A DNA stretch of 64,000 bases from Pseudomonadota bacterium. Lineage in GTDB: Bacteria > Pseudomonadota > Gammaproteobacteria > Xanthomonadales > Xanthomonadaceae. Under the pieces are notes generated by a model that made no database searches, was not told the origin of the DNA, and saw nothing but the letters and a program-made list of their open reading frames with translations. Made by a program: the position numbers and the translations under genes. Of this stretch, positions 26,259-33,985 are shown piece by piece (position 1 is the stretch's first letter; every line of letters starts with the position of its first letter). The stretch covers positions 1 to 64,000 of the forward strand of contig CAUJIN010000024.1 in NCBI GenBank assembly GCA_963205495.1. The letters run 5' to 3'.

Positions 26259-27896
26259 CTAGATCGTGCGGCTGGCGCGCCGCGCCAAGAGGTCGGCCGG
26301 CACCACGAACCGGTCGGACGGGGCATCGCTCCAGAAGCGCCGGAACACCGCGTGCTCGGAGGTTCCGGCGAGCAGCTCGCCGGGCGCGAGCCAGGCGTGC
26401 AGCGCGGCGAGCGAGCGGATCTCGTTGTTCGACACCCGGCGCATCAGGTGCTCCGGGCCGAGCTGGTCCGGGTGGGTCAGCCCTGCGGCTTCAAGCAATC
26501 CCTTGAGCGCGCGCAGCGTGCCGTCGTGGAAGCGCGTCACGCGCTCGGATTTGTCCGGCACGTCCAGCGCCTTCTGCCGCCCCGGGTCCTGGGTGGCGAT
26601 GCCGGTGGGGCACTTGCCGGTGTGGCACTGCAGCGACTGGATGCAGCCCAGCGCGAACATGAAACCGCGCGCCGCGTTGCCCCAGTCCGCGCCCAGCGCC
26701 AGCACCCGCGCCAGGTCGAAGGCGGTGGTGATCTTGCCCGCGGCGCCGACGCGGATCTTTCCGCGCAGGTCCAGGCCGACGAGGGTGTTGTGCACCAGCA
26801 TCAGACCCTCGCGCAGCGGCACGCCAACGTGGTCGATGAACTCCATGGGCGCCGCGCCGGTTCCGCCCTCGCCGCCGTCCACCACGATGAAGTCGGGCAG
26901 GATGCCGGTGGCGTGCATCGCCTTGGCGATCTCGAACCACTCCCAAGGATGGCCGATGGCGAGCTTGAATCCGGTCGGCTTGCCGCCGCTGGCCTCGCGC
27001 AGCGTCGCCACGAACTCCAGCAGGCCGCGCGGCCCCTCGAAGGCGCTGTGGCGCGCCGGTGAATGGCAGTCCCGCCCCATCGGCACGCCGCGCGCCTCGG
27101 CGATCTCGGCGGTCACCTTGGGTGCCAACAGAACCCCGCCCTGTCCCGGCTTGGCGCCCTGGCTGAGCTTGATCTCGATCATCTTCACCTGCGGGTCGGC
27201 GGCGTTGGCGCGGAATCGCTCCGGATCGAAGCGCCCGGCCTCGTCGCGGCAGCCGAAATAGCCCGACCCGATCTCCCACACGAGATCGCCGCCGTTCCTG
27301 CGGTGCCAGCGCGAGATCGAACCTTCGCCGGTGTCGTGGTAGAAGCCGCCGCGCCGCGCGCCCTCGTTCAGCGCCAGGATCGCGTTGGCCGAAAGCGCGC
27401 CGAAGCTCATCGCGGAAATGTTGAACACGCTGGCCGAATACGGCTGCGCGCACTGAGGCCCACCGATCGACAGGCGGAAATCGTGCGTGGCGATCTGCGC
27501 CGGCTCCAGCGAATGGTTGATCCACTCGTAGCCCGGCTTGTAGAACGCCTGCTGGCTGCCGAACGGGCGGGTTTCCAGCGCTCCCTTGGCGCGCTGGTAC
27601 ACGATCGCCCGCTGCGCCCGCGAGAACGGCACCTCGTCGTCGTCGTTCTCGATCAGGTACTGGCGGATCTCCGGCCGGAACGACTCCACCAGGAACCGCA
27701 CATAGGACGCCACCGGGTAGTTGCGCCGCAGCGTGCTGCGCCGCTGCAGCAGGTCGACGATGCCCGACAGGGTCAGCGCGCCCAGGATGCCCAGCGGCCA
27801 GTACCAGCCCGCGCCACCGCCGCGCCAGAGCATCAGCGCGCAAAGCACGCTGCCGACCAGGCAGCACCAGAACACCAGATAGCGCGAGGCGAACAT
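26259..27896 (-). CDS. FMN-binding glutamate synthase family protein, membrane-anchored
   Basis: This 545-aa protein has two N-terminal membrane segments (about residues 6-45), then a GltS-like FMN barrel. Seen are 'FNISAMSFGALSANAI', 'GSISRWHRRNGGDLVWEIGSGYFG', 'KLSQGAKPGQGGVLLAPKVT', 'VVDGGEGGTGAAP' and the cluster-type 'CIQSLQCHTGKCPTGIATQD'. These match the glutamate synthase central and FMN domains without the glutaminase domain. The physiological reaction of this stand-alone family is not settled. ATG 27896 places the membrane anchor at the N-terminus. Confidence 0.85.
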   Translation of the reverse strand: MFASRYLVFWCCLVGSVLCALMLWRGGGAGWYWPLGILGALTLSGIVDLLQRRSTLRRNYPVASYVRFLVESFRPEIRQYLIENDDDEVPFSRAQRAIVYQRAKGALETRPFGSQQAFYKPGYEWINHSLEPAQIATHDFRLSIGGPQCAQPYSASVFNISAMSFGALSANAILALNEGARRGGFYHDTGEGSISRWHRRNGGDLVWEIGSGYFGCRDEAGRFDPERFRANAADPQVKMIEIKLSQGAKPGQGGVLLAPKVTAEIAEARGVPMGRDCHSPARHSAFEGPRGLLEFVATLREASGGKPTGFKLAIGHPWEWFEIAKAMHATGILPDFIVVDGGEGGTGAAPMEFIDHVGVPLREGLMLVHNTLVGLDLRGKIRVGAAGKITTAFDLARVLALGADWGNAARGFMFALGCIQSLQCHTGKCPTGIATQDPGRQKALDVPDKSERVTRFHDGTLRALKGLLEAAGLTHPDQLGPEHLMRRVSNNEIRSLAALHAWLAPGELLAGTSEHAVFRRFWSDAPSDRFVVPADLLARRASRTI

Positions 27897-28059
27897 GCGC
27901 AGGGTCTCCCAAAGCCAAGGCCTGCAGCATAGCGATGCGGCATCGCGCCCGCCCGCGCGGCGGTCGCGTCGCGGTACGCGGATCCGGGCCACCGGTCTTG
28001 CGCACGACGCGGCCGGGTGTATCGCGCCGGCGGGATCCGTAACATGGGGTTGCACAATG

Positions 28060-28085
28060 GTTCGATGATTGATGTATCATTGAAC
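28060..28085 (+). promoter_or_regulatory. Putative ArsR operator directly before the arsR start codon
   Basis: GTTCGATGAT (28060-28069) and ATCATTGAAC (28076-28085) match as inverted repeats at 9 of 10 positions, with a six-base spacer. The element ends one base before the arsR ATG. It is AT-rich compared with its surroundings and probably overlaps the promoter, as ArsR operators usually do. There is no ribosome binding site between it and the ATG. Confidence 0.6.
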
Positions 28086-28086
28086 G

Positions 28087-28419
28087 ATGAACGAAGCCGA
28101 CGCCGTTTCCGCCCTGAGCGCCCTGGCCCATGCCCAGCGGCTGCGCGTGTTCCGCACCCTGGTCGAGGCCGGCCCGGATGGGCTCATCCCCAGCGCGCTG
28201 TCCGACCGGCTCGACGTGGCCCGCAACACCTTGTCTTTCCACCTCAAGGGGCTGGCCCACGCCGGTCTGGTCACGATCGAACCGCAGGGCCGCAACCTGA
28301 TCTACCGCGCGAACTTCGCGCAGATGAACACGCTGCTCGGCTACCTGACCGAGCATTGTTGCCAGGGCGGCACCTGCGAAGCCAACGACACCCTTGCACC
28401 GGCCTGTGCGTGCCCATGA
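28087..28419 (+). CDS. arsR: ArsR family arsenic-responsive repressor
   Basis: This 110-aa winged-helix repressor releases DNA on binding As(III). The recognition region is 'IPSALSDRLDVARNTLSFHLKGLAHAGLV'. Arsenite-sensing Cys lie in the C-terminal tail: C91, C92 and C97 ('HCCQGGTC'), like Acidithiobacillus-type ArsR rather than the E. coli alpha-3 site. Two further Cys are at the extreme C-terminus. The start has no Shine-Dalgarno and abuts an operator palindrome, so the mRNA may be leaderless. Its stop overlaps the acr3 start by four bases. Confidence 0.93.
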   Translation: MNEADAVSALSALAHAQRLRVFRTLVEAGPDGLIPSALSDRLDVARNTLSFHLKGLAHAGLVTIEPQGRNLIYRANFAQMNTLLGYLTEHCCQGGTCEANDTLAPACACP

Positions 28420-29507
28420 GCGTCGCCTCCGAACCCGTCACTCGCACCTCTTCGCCTTCCGCCATGAGCGTGTTCGAGCGTTATCTGACCGCGTGGGTGC
28501 TGCTTTGCATCGTCGCCGGCATCGCGCTGGGCCATTTCGCACCGGGCGTGTTCCAGGCCATCGGCCGCATGCAGGTCGCGCAGGTCAACCTGCCGGTGGG
28601 CCTGCTGATCTGGGTCATGGTGATCCCGATGCTGCTCAAGGTGGATTTCGGCGCGCTCGGCCAGGTGCGCCGGCACTGGCGCGGCATGAGCGTCACGCTG
28701 TTCGTCAACTGGGCGGTCAAGCCATTCTCGATGGCGCTGCTGGCGTGGCTCTTCGTTCGCCAGGTCTTCGCCCAGTGGCTGCCCGCCGAACAGCTCGACG
28801 GCTATGTGGCCGGCCTGATCCTGCTGGCTGCCGCACCCTGCACCGCGATGGTGTTCGTCTGGAGCCGGCTGACCGACGGCGATCCCATGTTCACCCTGTC
28901 GCAGGTGGCGTTGAACGACACGATCATGGTGTTTGCGTTTGCGCCCATCGTCGGGCTGCTGCTGGGCCTGTCGGCGATCACGGTGCCGTGGGACACACTG
29001 CTGCTTTCTGTCGTGCTCTACATCGTCATTCCGGTCATTCTCGCGCAGGTGTGGCGCCGCGCCCTGCTGCGGCAAGGCCAGGCCGCGTTCGATGCCACGC
29101 TGGCACGCCTCGGTCCGCTGTCCATCGCGGCACTGCTGCTGACGCTCGTGCTGCTGTTTGCTTTCCAGGGCGAGGCGATCATGCGCCAGCCGCTGGTGAT
29201 CGCCCTGCTGGCGGTGCCGATCCTGATCCAGGTGCTCTTCACCTCGAGCCTGGCCTACTGGCTCAATCGCAAGGTCGGCGAAAAGCACGGCATCGCCGGC
29301 CCCTCGGCCCTGATCGGTGCCAGCAACTTCTTCGAACTGGCCGTGGCCGCGGCCATCAGCCTGTTCGGCTTCCAGTCCGGCGCGGCGCTGGCCACCGTGG
29401 TCGGCGTGTTGATCGAAGTGCCGGTGATGCTGCTGGTCGTGCGCGTGGTCAACCGCTCGCGCGACTGGTACGAGCGCCCGGCCCGCGACGCGGTGAGCCG
29501 CGCATGA
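28416..29507 (+). CDS. acr3: ACR3 family arsenite efflux transporter
   Basis: This inner-membrane arsenite exporter of the bile/arsenite/riboflavin transporter superfamily has 363 aa and about ten helices. The family signature is 'LILLAAAPCTAMVFVWSRL', with the conserved Cys needed for arsenite transport. Others are 'LPVGLLIWVMVIPMLLKVDF' and 'GPSALIGASNFFELAVAAAI'. The ATG at 28416 overlaps the arsR stop (ATGA), and its own stop overlaps the next ATG in the same way, so translation is coupled along the operon. Confidence 0.94.
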   Translation: MSVASEPVTRTSSPSAMSVFERYLTAWVLLCIVAGIALGHFAPGVFQAIGRMQVAQVNLPVGLLIWVMVIPMLLKVDFGALGQVRRHWRGMSVTLFVNWAVKPFSMALLAWLFVRQVFAQWLPAEQLDGYVAGLILLAAAPCTAMVFVWSRLTDGDPMFTLSQVALNDTIMVFAFAPIVGLLLGLSAITVPWDTLLLSVVLYIVIPVILAQVWRRALLRQGQAAFDATLARLGPLSIAALLLTLVLLFAFQGEAIMRQPLVIALLAVPILIQVLFTSSLAYWLNRKVGEKHGIAGPSALIGASNFFELAVAAAISLFGFQSGAALATVVGVLIEVPVMLLVVRVVNRSRDWYERPARDAVSRA

Positions 29508-30787
29508 GCCTCGCCGAGCAGCTCAATCTCTCGTGCGCGTGCAGCACGCTCGATGCGCAGCGACTGTGGCAGGAGCTGCCCGCATCGTTGGCCCGCAGCC
29601 ATCCGCACCTGTTCTCGGAAACGACGGTATTCATCGACACGCCGACCTGCGATGCCATCACCCGGGCCGTGGCCGTGCTCGAACGCGCAACTCGCCTTCC
29701 GGCATGGCAACAGGCGGTGGCCGAACGCACGCGCGGTGCGCTGCCACCGGATTTCGGACCTTCGGGGGCGTTCATGGGATATGACTTCCACCTGCGCGCC
29801 GACGGCCCGCGCCTGATCGAGATCAACACCAACGCGGGTGGCGCGCTGCTCAATGCCGCCCTGGCCCAGGCGCAGCATTCGTGCTGCGCGGCGATGGACG
29901 CACCGCTGGGCCAGGCCGATCTGGCGCACGGCTTCATCGAGATGTTCCGTACCGAGTGGCAGTCACAGCGCGGTGATCAACCGTGGCGCACGGCGGCGGT
30001 GGTCGATGATGATCCGGCGCACCAGTATCTGGCCGCCGAATTCGATCTGGCCCGGTCCCTGTTCGAGCGGCACGGCATCCGCACCGTCGTGACCGATCCA
30101 CGCGAGCTGCAATGGCGCGACGGCGCGCTGTGGCACCCGTCGCTGGCGCCGAACCAGCCGATCGACCTGGTCTACAACCGCCTCACCGATTTCGACCTGT
30201 CGGAGCCGCGGCACGAGGCGCTGCGCCGCGCCTATCTGGCCGGCGCGGTGGTGCTGACGCCGCATCCCCGCGCCCATGCGATGCAGGCCGACAAGCGCAA
30301 CCTGATCTGGCTTGGCGATGACGAACAGCTGACCCGCTGGGACGTGGAGGCCGCTGATCGTGAGGTACTGCGCCGCGCTGTGCCGAGTACCCGGGCCGTA
30401 TCGGCCGAGACCGCCGATACCCTCTGGCGCGAACGCAGCCAGTGGTTCTTCAAGCCCATCACCGGCCACGGGAGCCGGGCCGCCTACCGCGGCGACAAGC
30501 TGACCCGACGAACCTGGGAGCACATCACCGCCGGCGGATTCGTGGCCCAGTCGCTGGTGCCGCCGAGTGAGCGCACGGTCGCGGTCGATGGCGTGCCGAC
30601 CCGGCTCAAGGTCGACCTGCGGGCCTATGCCTACCGCGGACGCGTGCTGCTGCTGGCAGCGCGCACCTACGCCGGCCAGACCACCAACATGCGCACGCCC
30701 GGCGGCGGATTCGCCCCCGTGCTGGTACTGCCGGTCAACCACATCGCAGGAACGAACGACATCTCCTTCCATGCGGGCCTTGCATGA
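29504..30787 (+). CDS. ATP-grasp-like ligase of unknown function in the arsenic operon
   Basis: I recognise the fold type but not a described function. The 427-aa soluble protein has 'LIEINTNAGGALLNAAL' (106-120), 'MQADKRNL' (about 260), the Gly-rich phosphate loop 'WFFKPITGHGSRAAYRG' (314-330, Lys317), and 'LKVDLRAYAYRGRVLLLAAR' followed by 'GQTTNMRTPGGGFAPV' (391-406). This order resembles glutathione-synthetase or glutathionylspermidine-synthase-like ATP-grasp enzymes, which join a carboxylate to an amine. Cys pairs (C11/C13, C127/C128) might meet arsenic. Four-base overlaps with acr3 and arsC tie it to arsenic resistance. Confidence 0.7.
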   Translation: MSLAEQLNLSCACSTLDAQRLWQELPASLARSHPHLFSETTVFIDTPTCDAITRAVAVLERATRLPAWQQAVAERTRGALPPDFGPSGAFMGYDFHLRADGPRLIEINTNAGGALLNAALAQAQHSCCAAMDAPLGQADLAHGFIEMFRTEWQSQRGDQPWRTAAVVDDDPAHQYLAAEFDLARSLFERHGIRTVVTDPRELQWRDGALWHPSLAPNQPIDLVYNRLTDFDLSEPRHEALRRAYLAGAVVLTPHPRAHAMQADKRNLIWLGDDEQLTRWDVEAADREVLRRAVPSTRAVSAETADTLWRERSQWFFKPITGHGSRAAYRGDKLTRRTWEHITAGGFVAQSLVPPSERTVAVDGVPTRLKVDLRAYAYRGRVLLLAARTYAGQTTNMRTPGGGFAPVLVLPVNHIAGTNDISFHAGLA

Positions 30788-31614
30788 GCGACATCTCGAT
30801 CCTCCACAATCCCGCTTGCGGCACCTCACGCAACGTACTGGCGGCGATCCGCGCCAGCGGCAGCGAGCCGCGGGTCATCGAGTACCTCGAGCATCCGCCC
30901 GGGCGCGAATCCCTGAAGGCGCTCATCGCGCGCATGGGCATGACGGTGCGCGACGTGTTGCGCATCAAGGGCACGCCGTACGCGGAACTGGGGCTGGACG
31001 CCGCGCATTGGAGCGATGACGAACTCATCGACCAGATGCTGGCGCATCCGATCCTCATCAATCGTCCCATCGTGGCGTCGCCCCTGGGCGTTTGCCTGTG
31101 CCGCCCGTCGGACCGGGTGATCGAACTGCTGCCGCAGCCGCCAACGCGCGATATGCACAAGGAAGACGGTACGCCATGGCTGGTGGACGCGCCCGTCGCA
31201 AGGGACGATGCCGACCTCATCGAAGCGCTGCAAAACGCCGGTTTGCCCACGGACGATCTGTCGGAGACAGCGGGCCGCTTTTTCGCCTATGCCACGCTGG
31301 GCGGAGAGCATGTGGGCTATGGCGGCTTCGAACGTGCGGGCACGGCGGTGCTGGTGCGCTCGCTGCTGGTTCGACCGAGCGCGCGCCATCGGGGCGTCGG
31401 CGGCGGCATGCTGGCGCTGCTGCTGCGTCGCGCCTTCGATGATGGCGGCCGCGAAGCCTGGGCGCTGACCACGACCGCCGTGTCGTTCTTCGAGCGATCC
31501 GGCTTCAAGCCCACGCCGCGCGCTGCCGCACCGGCCGCCATCCTTGCCACGCGGCAAGCCGCGCGCCTGTGCCCGGCAAGCGCGGTCCTGCTGACGCGCT
31601 CGATTCGACCCTAG
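30784..31614 (+). CDS. arsC: ArsC arsenate reductase fused to ArsN2 GNAT acetyltransferase
   Basis: This is a two-domain fusion of 276 aa. Residues 1 to about 138 are a glutaredoxin-linked arsenate reductase: 'ILHNPACGTSRNVL' with catalytic Cys12, and 'INRPIVASPLGVCLCRP' with the substrate Arg. Residues about 139-276 are an ArsN2-type GNAT domain: 'VGYGGFERAGTAVLVRSLLV', the acetyl-CoA loop 'ARHRGVGGGMLALLLRR', 'ALTTTAVSFFERSGFKP' and 'APAAILATRQAARLCPASAV'. ArsN1 acetylates arsinothricin; the substrate of ArsN2 is not settled. It is the last gene of the operon, coupled to the ATP-grasp gene by an ATGA overlap. Confidence 0.9.
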   Translation: MSDISILHNPACGTSRNVLAAIRASGSEPRVIEYLEHPPGRESLKALIARMGMTVRDVLRIKGTPYAELGLDAAHWSDDELIDQMLAHPILINRPIVASPLGVCLCRPSDRVIELLPQPPTRDMHKEDGTPWLVDAPVARDDADLIEALQNAGLPTDDLSETAGRFFAYATLGGEHVGYGGFERAGTAVLVRSLLVRPSARHRGVGGGMLALLLRRAFDDGGREAWALTTTAVSFFERSGFKPTPRAAAPAAILATRQAARLCPASAVLLTRSIRP

Positions 31615-31780
31615 GCATCGGGCGGGCCCGCCGCCGTCCACCTGTCGCGCATTCCGGGACGGATCGCGCGCCCGGGCCCGCGGACGCTGCGCCGGCGTGC
31701 TGCCGGCGGAACCGTGCAAACGCAGGACGATGCCGGCGCGCGCGCCGCACGCAAGCCTCTATGCTATGCACCCGCCCACC

Positions 31781-31867
31781 GCCCGGGTGGCGAAACCGGT
31801 AGACGCAAGGGACTTAAAATCCCTCGGCCGCAAGGCCATGCGGGTTCGACCCCCGCCCCGGGCACCA
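31781..31867 (+). tRNA. tRNA-Leu(UAA)
   Basis: An 87-base gene includes an encoded CCA. The acceptor GCCCGGG pairs with CCCGGGC. The anticodon stem GGGA/TCCC holds the loop CTTAAAA, anticodon TAA. There is a long class II variable arm (CGGCCGCAAGGCCATG) and the T-loop GGTTCGACCC. A TATGCT at 31760-31765 is a plausible -10 box. It separates the arsenic operon from the acyltransferase gene and could mark an insertion site. Confidence 0.96.
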
Positions 31868-31897
31868 CGTCCCGCCGCGTTCAGGCATGGAGCCGCC

Positions 31898-32779
31898 TTG
31901 ATTTCCCACCTTCGCATCGCTTTCGCCGCCACGCTGGTCGGCCTCAACACCCTGATCCACGCGCTGCCGCTGCTGGGGCTGGCGGTGGTGAAGCTCGCGC
32001 TGCCGGTGGCGCGCTGGCGCGACGCGATCTCGAACCTGCTCACGCGCATGGCCGAGTCGTGGATCGGGGTGAACAGCGCGGCCATCCGCGCCTTCACGCC
32101 GACGCGGATCGTGCTGATCGGCGAATTCGCGCCCGATCCGCGCGGGCGCTACCTGGTGCTGTGCAACCACCGCAGCTGGTGCGACATCCCGATGCTGCAG
32201 GCCGCGTTCAACCGGCGGATTCCGCTGCTGCGGTTTTTTCTCAAGCAGGAGCTGATCTGGGTGCCGGTGCTGGGGCTGGCGTGGTGGGCGCTGGATTTTC
32301 CCTTCATGCGCCGTCATTCGCGCGCCAAGCTGCAGCGTGACCCGAATCTTCGCGGCAAGGATCTGGAAGCCACACGCCGCGCCTGCGCCAAGTTCGCCGC
32401 GCGTCCGGTGGCGATCATGAACTTCGTGGAGGGCACCCGCTTCACCGCGGCCAAGCACGCCCGCAGCGGCTCGCCCTACCGCTATCTGCTGCGCCCGCGC
32501 GCCGGCGGTACCGGCGCGGTGCTCGACGCCATGGCCGGCCACCTCGACGCGGTGCTCGACGTGACCCTGGTCTACCTCGATCCCGAGCCCTCGATGGCCG
32601 CGCTGCTGGCCGGCCGCCTGCGGCGGATCGAAGTGCACGTGCGCGCACGTCCGATTCCCGAGGCGCTGGCCCGGGGCGGCGATTACGAAGGCGACGCCGG
32701 CTACCGCATCGCCTGCCAGCGCTGGCTCAACGAACTGTGGGTGGAAAAAGACGCGCTGATCGGCTCGCGCCTCCCGTAG
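31898..32779 (+). CDS. 1-acyl-sn-glycerol-3-phosphate acyltransferase-like protein (PlsC/YihG type)
   Basis: This is a membrane-associated phospholipid acyltransferase of 293 aa. The catalytic HX4D motif is in 'LVLCNHRSWCDIPML' and the glycerol-phosphate motif is 'NFVEGTRFT'. An N-terminal hydrophobic segment spans about residues 5-30. The longer frame runs back through tRNA-Leu, so the real start must be downstream. The TTG at 31898 has a GGAG five bases upstream. It resembles E. coli YihG more than PlsC by length and by 'LDFPFMRRHSRAKL'. The stop codon TAG is part of a GTAG repeat head. Confidence 0.85.
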   Translation: MISHLRIAFAATLVGLNTLIHALPLLGLAVVKLALPVARWRDAISNLLTRMAESWIGVNSAAIRAFTPTRIVLIGEFAPDPRGRYLVLCNHRSWCDIPMLQAAFNRRIPLLRFFLKQELIWVPVLGLAWWALDFPFMRRHSRAKLQRDPNLRGKDLEATRRACAKFAARPVAIMNFVEGTRFTAAKHARSGSPYRYLLRPRAGGTGAVLDAMAGHLDAVLDVTLVYLDPEPSMAALLAGRLRRIEVHVRARPIPEALARGGDYEGDAGYRIACQRWLNELWVEKDALIGSRLP

Positions 32780-32856
32780 GCCGGGGTCACGCCCCCCGGC
32801 GGAAGGTTTCGCCCCGCTCCCACCGACCGGGGCCACGCCACCGGCGGAAGGTTTCG
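32776..32856. repeat. GTAG-headed REP-like palindrome with imperfect tandem copy
   Basis: GTAG at 32776-32779 is followed by a CCGGGG/CCCCGG palindrome, then GCGGAAGGTTTCG. A second copy of about 30 bases starts at 32827 with two differences and one missing base, and again ends GCGGAAGGTTTCG. It lies between convergent genes and includes the acyltransferase stop codon. The layout fits extragenic REP elements of the RAYT type; it may also act as a terminator. Confidence 0.5.
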
Positions 32857-32864
32857 ATCCGCCG

Positions 32865-33206
32865 CTACATCAGCAGCCACGGCCACAGGGCGAGCGCCAG
32901 CATCAGGGCGATGACGCCGAGCGCGACCAGCGCGGCCTCGGGATTGGCGCGCAGGTGCTCGATGAAACCCGGTTCTTCACCGCGCGCGCGGGCTTCCTCG
33001 CGTTCCGCGCGGGCGCGTTCGGCACGCGCGCGCTGGTAGTCATCGAGCAGGGTGCGGGCGGCGGGGTAGTCGGGTTCTTCCACCCAGATTCCGGCGAGCG
33101 AGATGCGCCAGCGTCCGGCCTGGGTCTCGTAGAACCCGATGCCGTGCTCCTTGAGCAGGGCGCGCACCTCGTCGGCTTCGTCGTCGGGCACGTGCCGCAG
33201 GTTCAT
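32865..33206 (-). CDS. DUF6164 family small membrane protein
   Basis: This 113-aa protein starts 'MNLRHVPDDEADEVRALLKE' followed by 'HGIGFYETQAGRWRISLAGI', an N-terminal DUF2007/DUF6164-like fold. Next comes a charged Arg/Glu/Ala helix (about 65-90) and a single C-terminal membrane segment ('AALVALGVIALMLALALWPW'). The function is unknown. It starts 11 bases after the mtnP stop and is probably part of the hpt-mtnP transcript. Confidence 0.8.
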   Translation of the reverse strand: MNLRHVPDDEADEVRALLKEHGIGFYETQAGRWRISLAGIWVEEPDYPAARTLLDDYQRARAERARAEREEARARGEEPGFIEHLRANPEAALVALGVIALMLALALWPWLLM

Positions 33207-33217
33207 CAGCAGCCGGC

Positions 33218-33985
33218 TCACGCGGTGTCCTGCGCCAGTCGGGCCAGCAGCAATTCCAGCAGCGCGGGAAGCTGCGCGTTGGCGGCGGCGAGGTTGGCGA
33301 ACACGTCCTCCAGGCTGATTTCCTTGCCGTCGCCGCAGCCGGCGGCCCAGTTCGCCACCGGCGCAAGGCAGGCGTAGTCGAGCGCAAGCTCGCGCGCCAG
33401 CGCGGCTTCGGGCATGCCGGTCATGCCGACCAGGTCGCAGCCGTCGCGGCGCATGCGCGCGATCTCGGCGCGGGTTTCGAATCGCGGGCCGCTGGTGGCG
33501 CCGTAGCAGCCGCCGTCCACCAGCGCGACGTCGGCCGCGGCACCGGCGTCGATCAGGGCGTTGCGGATGCGCGCGCCGTAGGGTTCGCCGAACTCGGCGT
33601 GGAGCATTTCCCCGGCACCGTCCCAGAAGCTCGCGGCGCGGCCCTGGGTGTAGTCGATGATCTGGTCGGGCACCACCAGGGCGCGCGGCGGGCAGGCCGG
33701 GGTGATGCCGCCGACCGTGTTGATCGCCAGCACCGCCTGCGGTTCGAGCTGAGCCAGCGCGTGCAGGTTGGCGCGATAGTTGACCCGGTGCGGCGGCAGC
33801 GCGTGGTCTTCGCCGTGGCGCGCGAGGAAGGCGACGGCGTGGCCGAACAGGCGGCCGACGCGGATCGGCCCGGACGGATCGCCCCAGGGCGTGGTTTCCT
33901 CGATCGCGCAAAGCGGCTCGAACGCCGGCAGCGCGTACAGTCCGCTGCCGCCGATGACCGCCAGAAGCGGGTGCGGCGCGCTCAT
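33218..33985 (-). CDS. mtnP: S-methyl-5'-thioadenosine/thioinosine phosphorylase
   Basis: This purine-nucleoside phosphorylase of the MTAP family has 255 aa. It begins 'LLAVIGGSGLYALPAF' (phosphate loop) and has 'FLARHGEDHALPPHRVNYRA' and 'INTVGGITP'. 'GPRFETRAEIARMRRDGCDLVGMTGMPEAALARE' follows. In Pseudomonas the equivalent acts on methylthioinosine, so substrate preference cannot be fixed here. It salvages the by-product of polyamine or autoinducer synthesis. Its ATG overlaps the hpt stop by four bases, linking two purine-salvage enzymes. Confidence 0.88.
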   Translation of the reverse strand: MSAPHPLLAVIGGSGLYALPAFEPLCAIEETTPWGDPSGPIRVGRLFGHAVAFLARHGEDHALPPHRVNYRANLHALAQLEPQAVLAINTVGGITPACPPRALVVPDQIIDYTQGRAASFWDGAGEMLHAEFGEPYGARIRNALIDAGAAADVALVDGGCYGATSGPRFETRAEIARMRRDGCDLVGMTGMPEAALARELALDYACLAPVANWAAGCGDGKEISLEDVFANLAAANAQLPALLELLLARLAQDTA

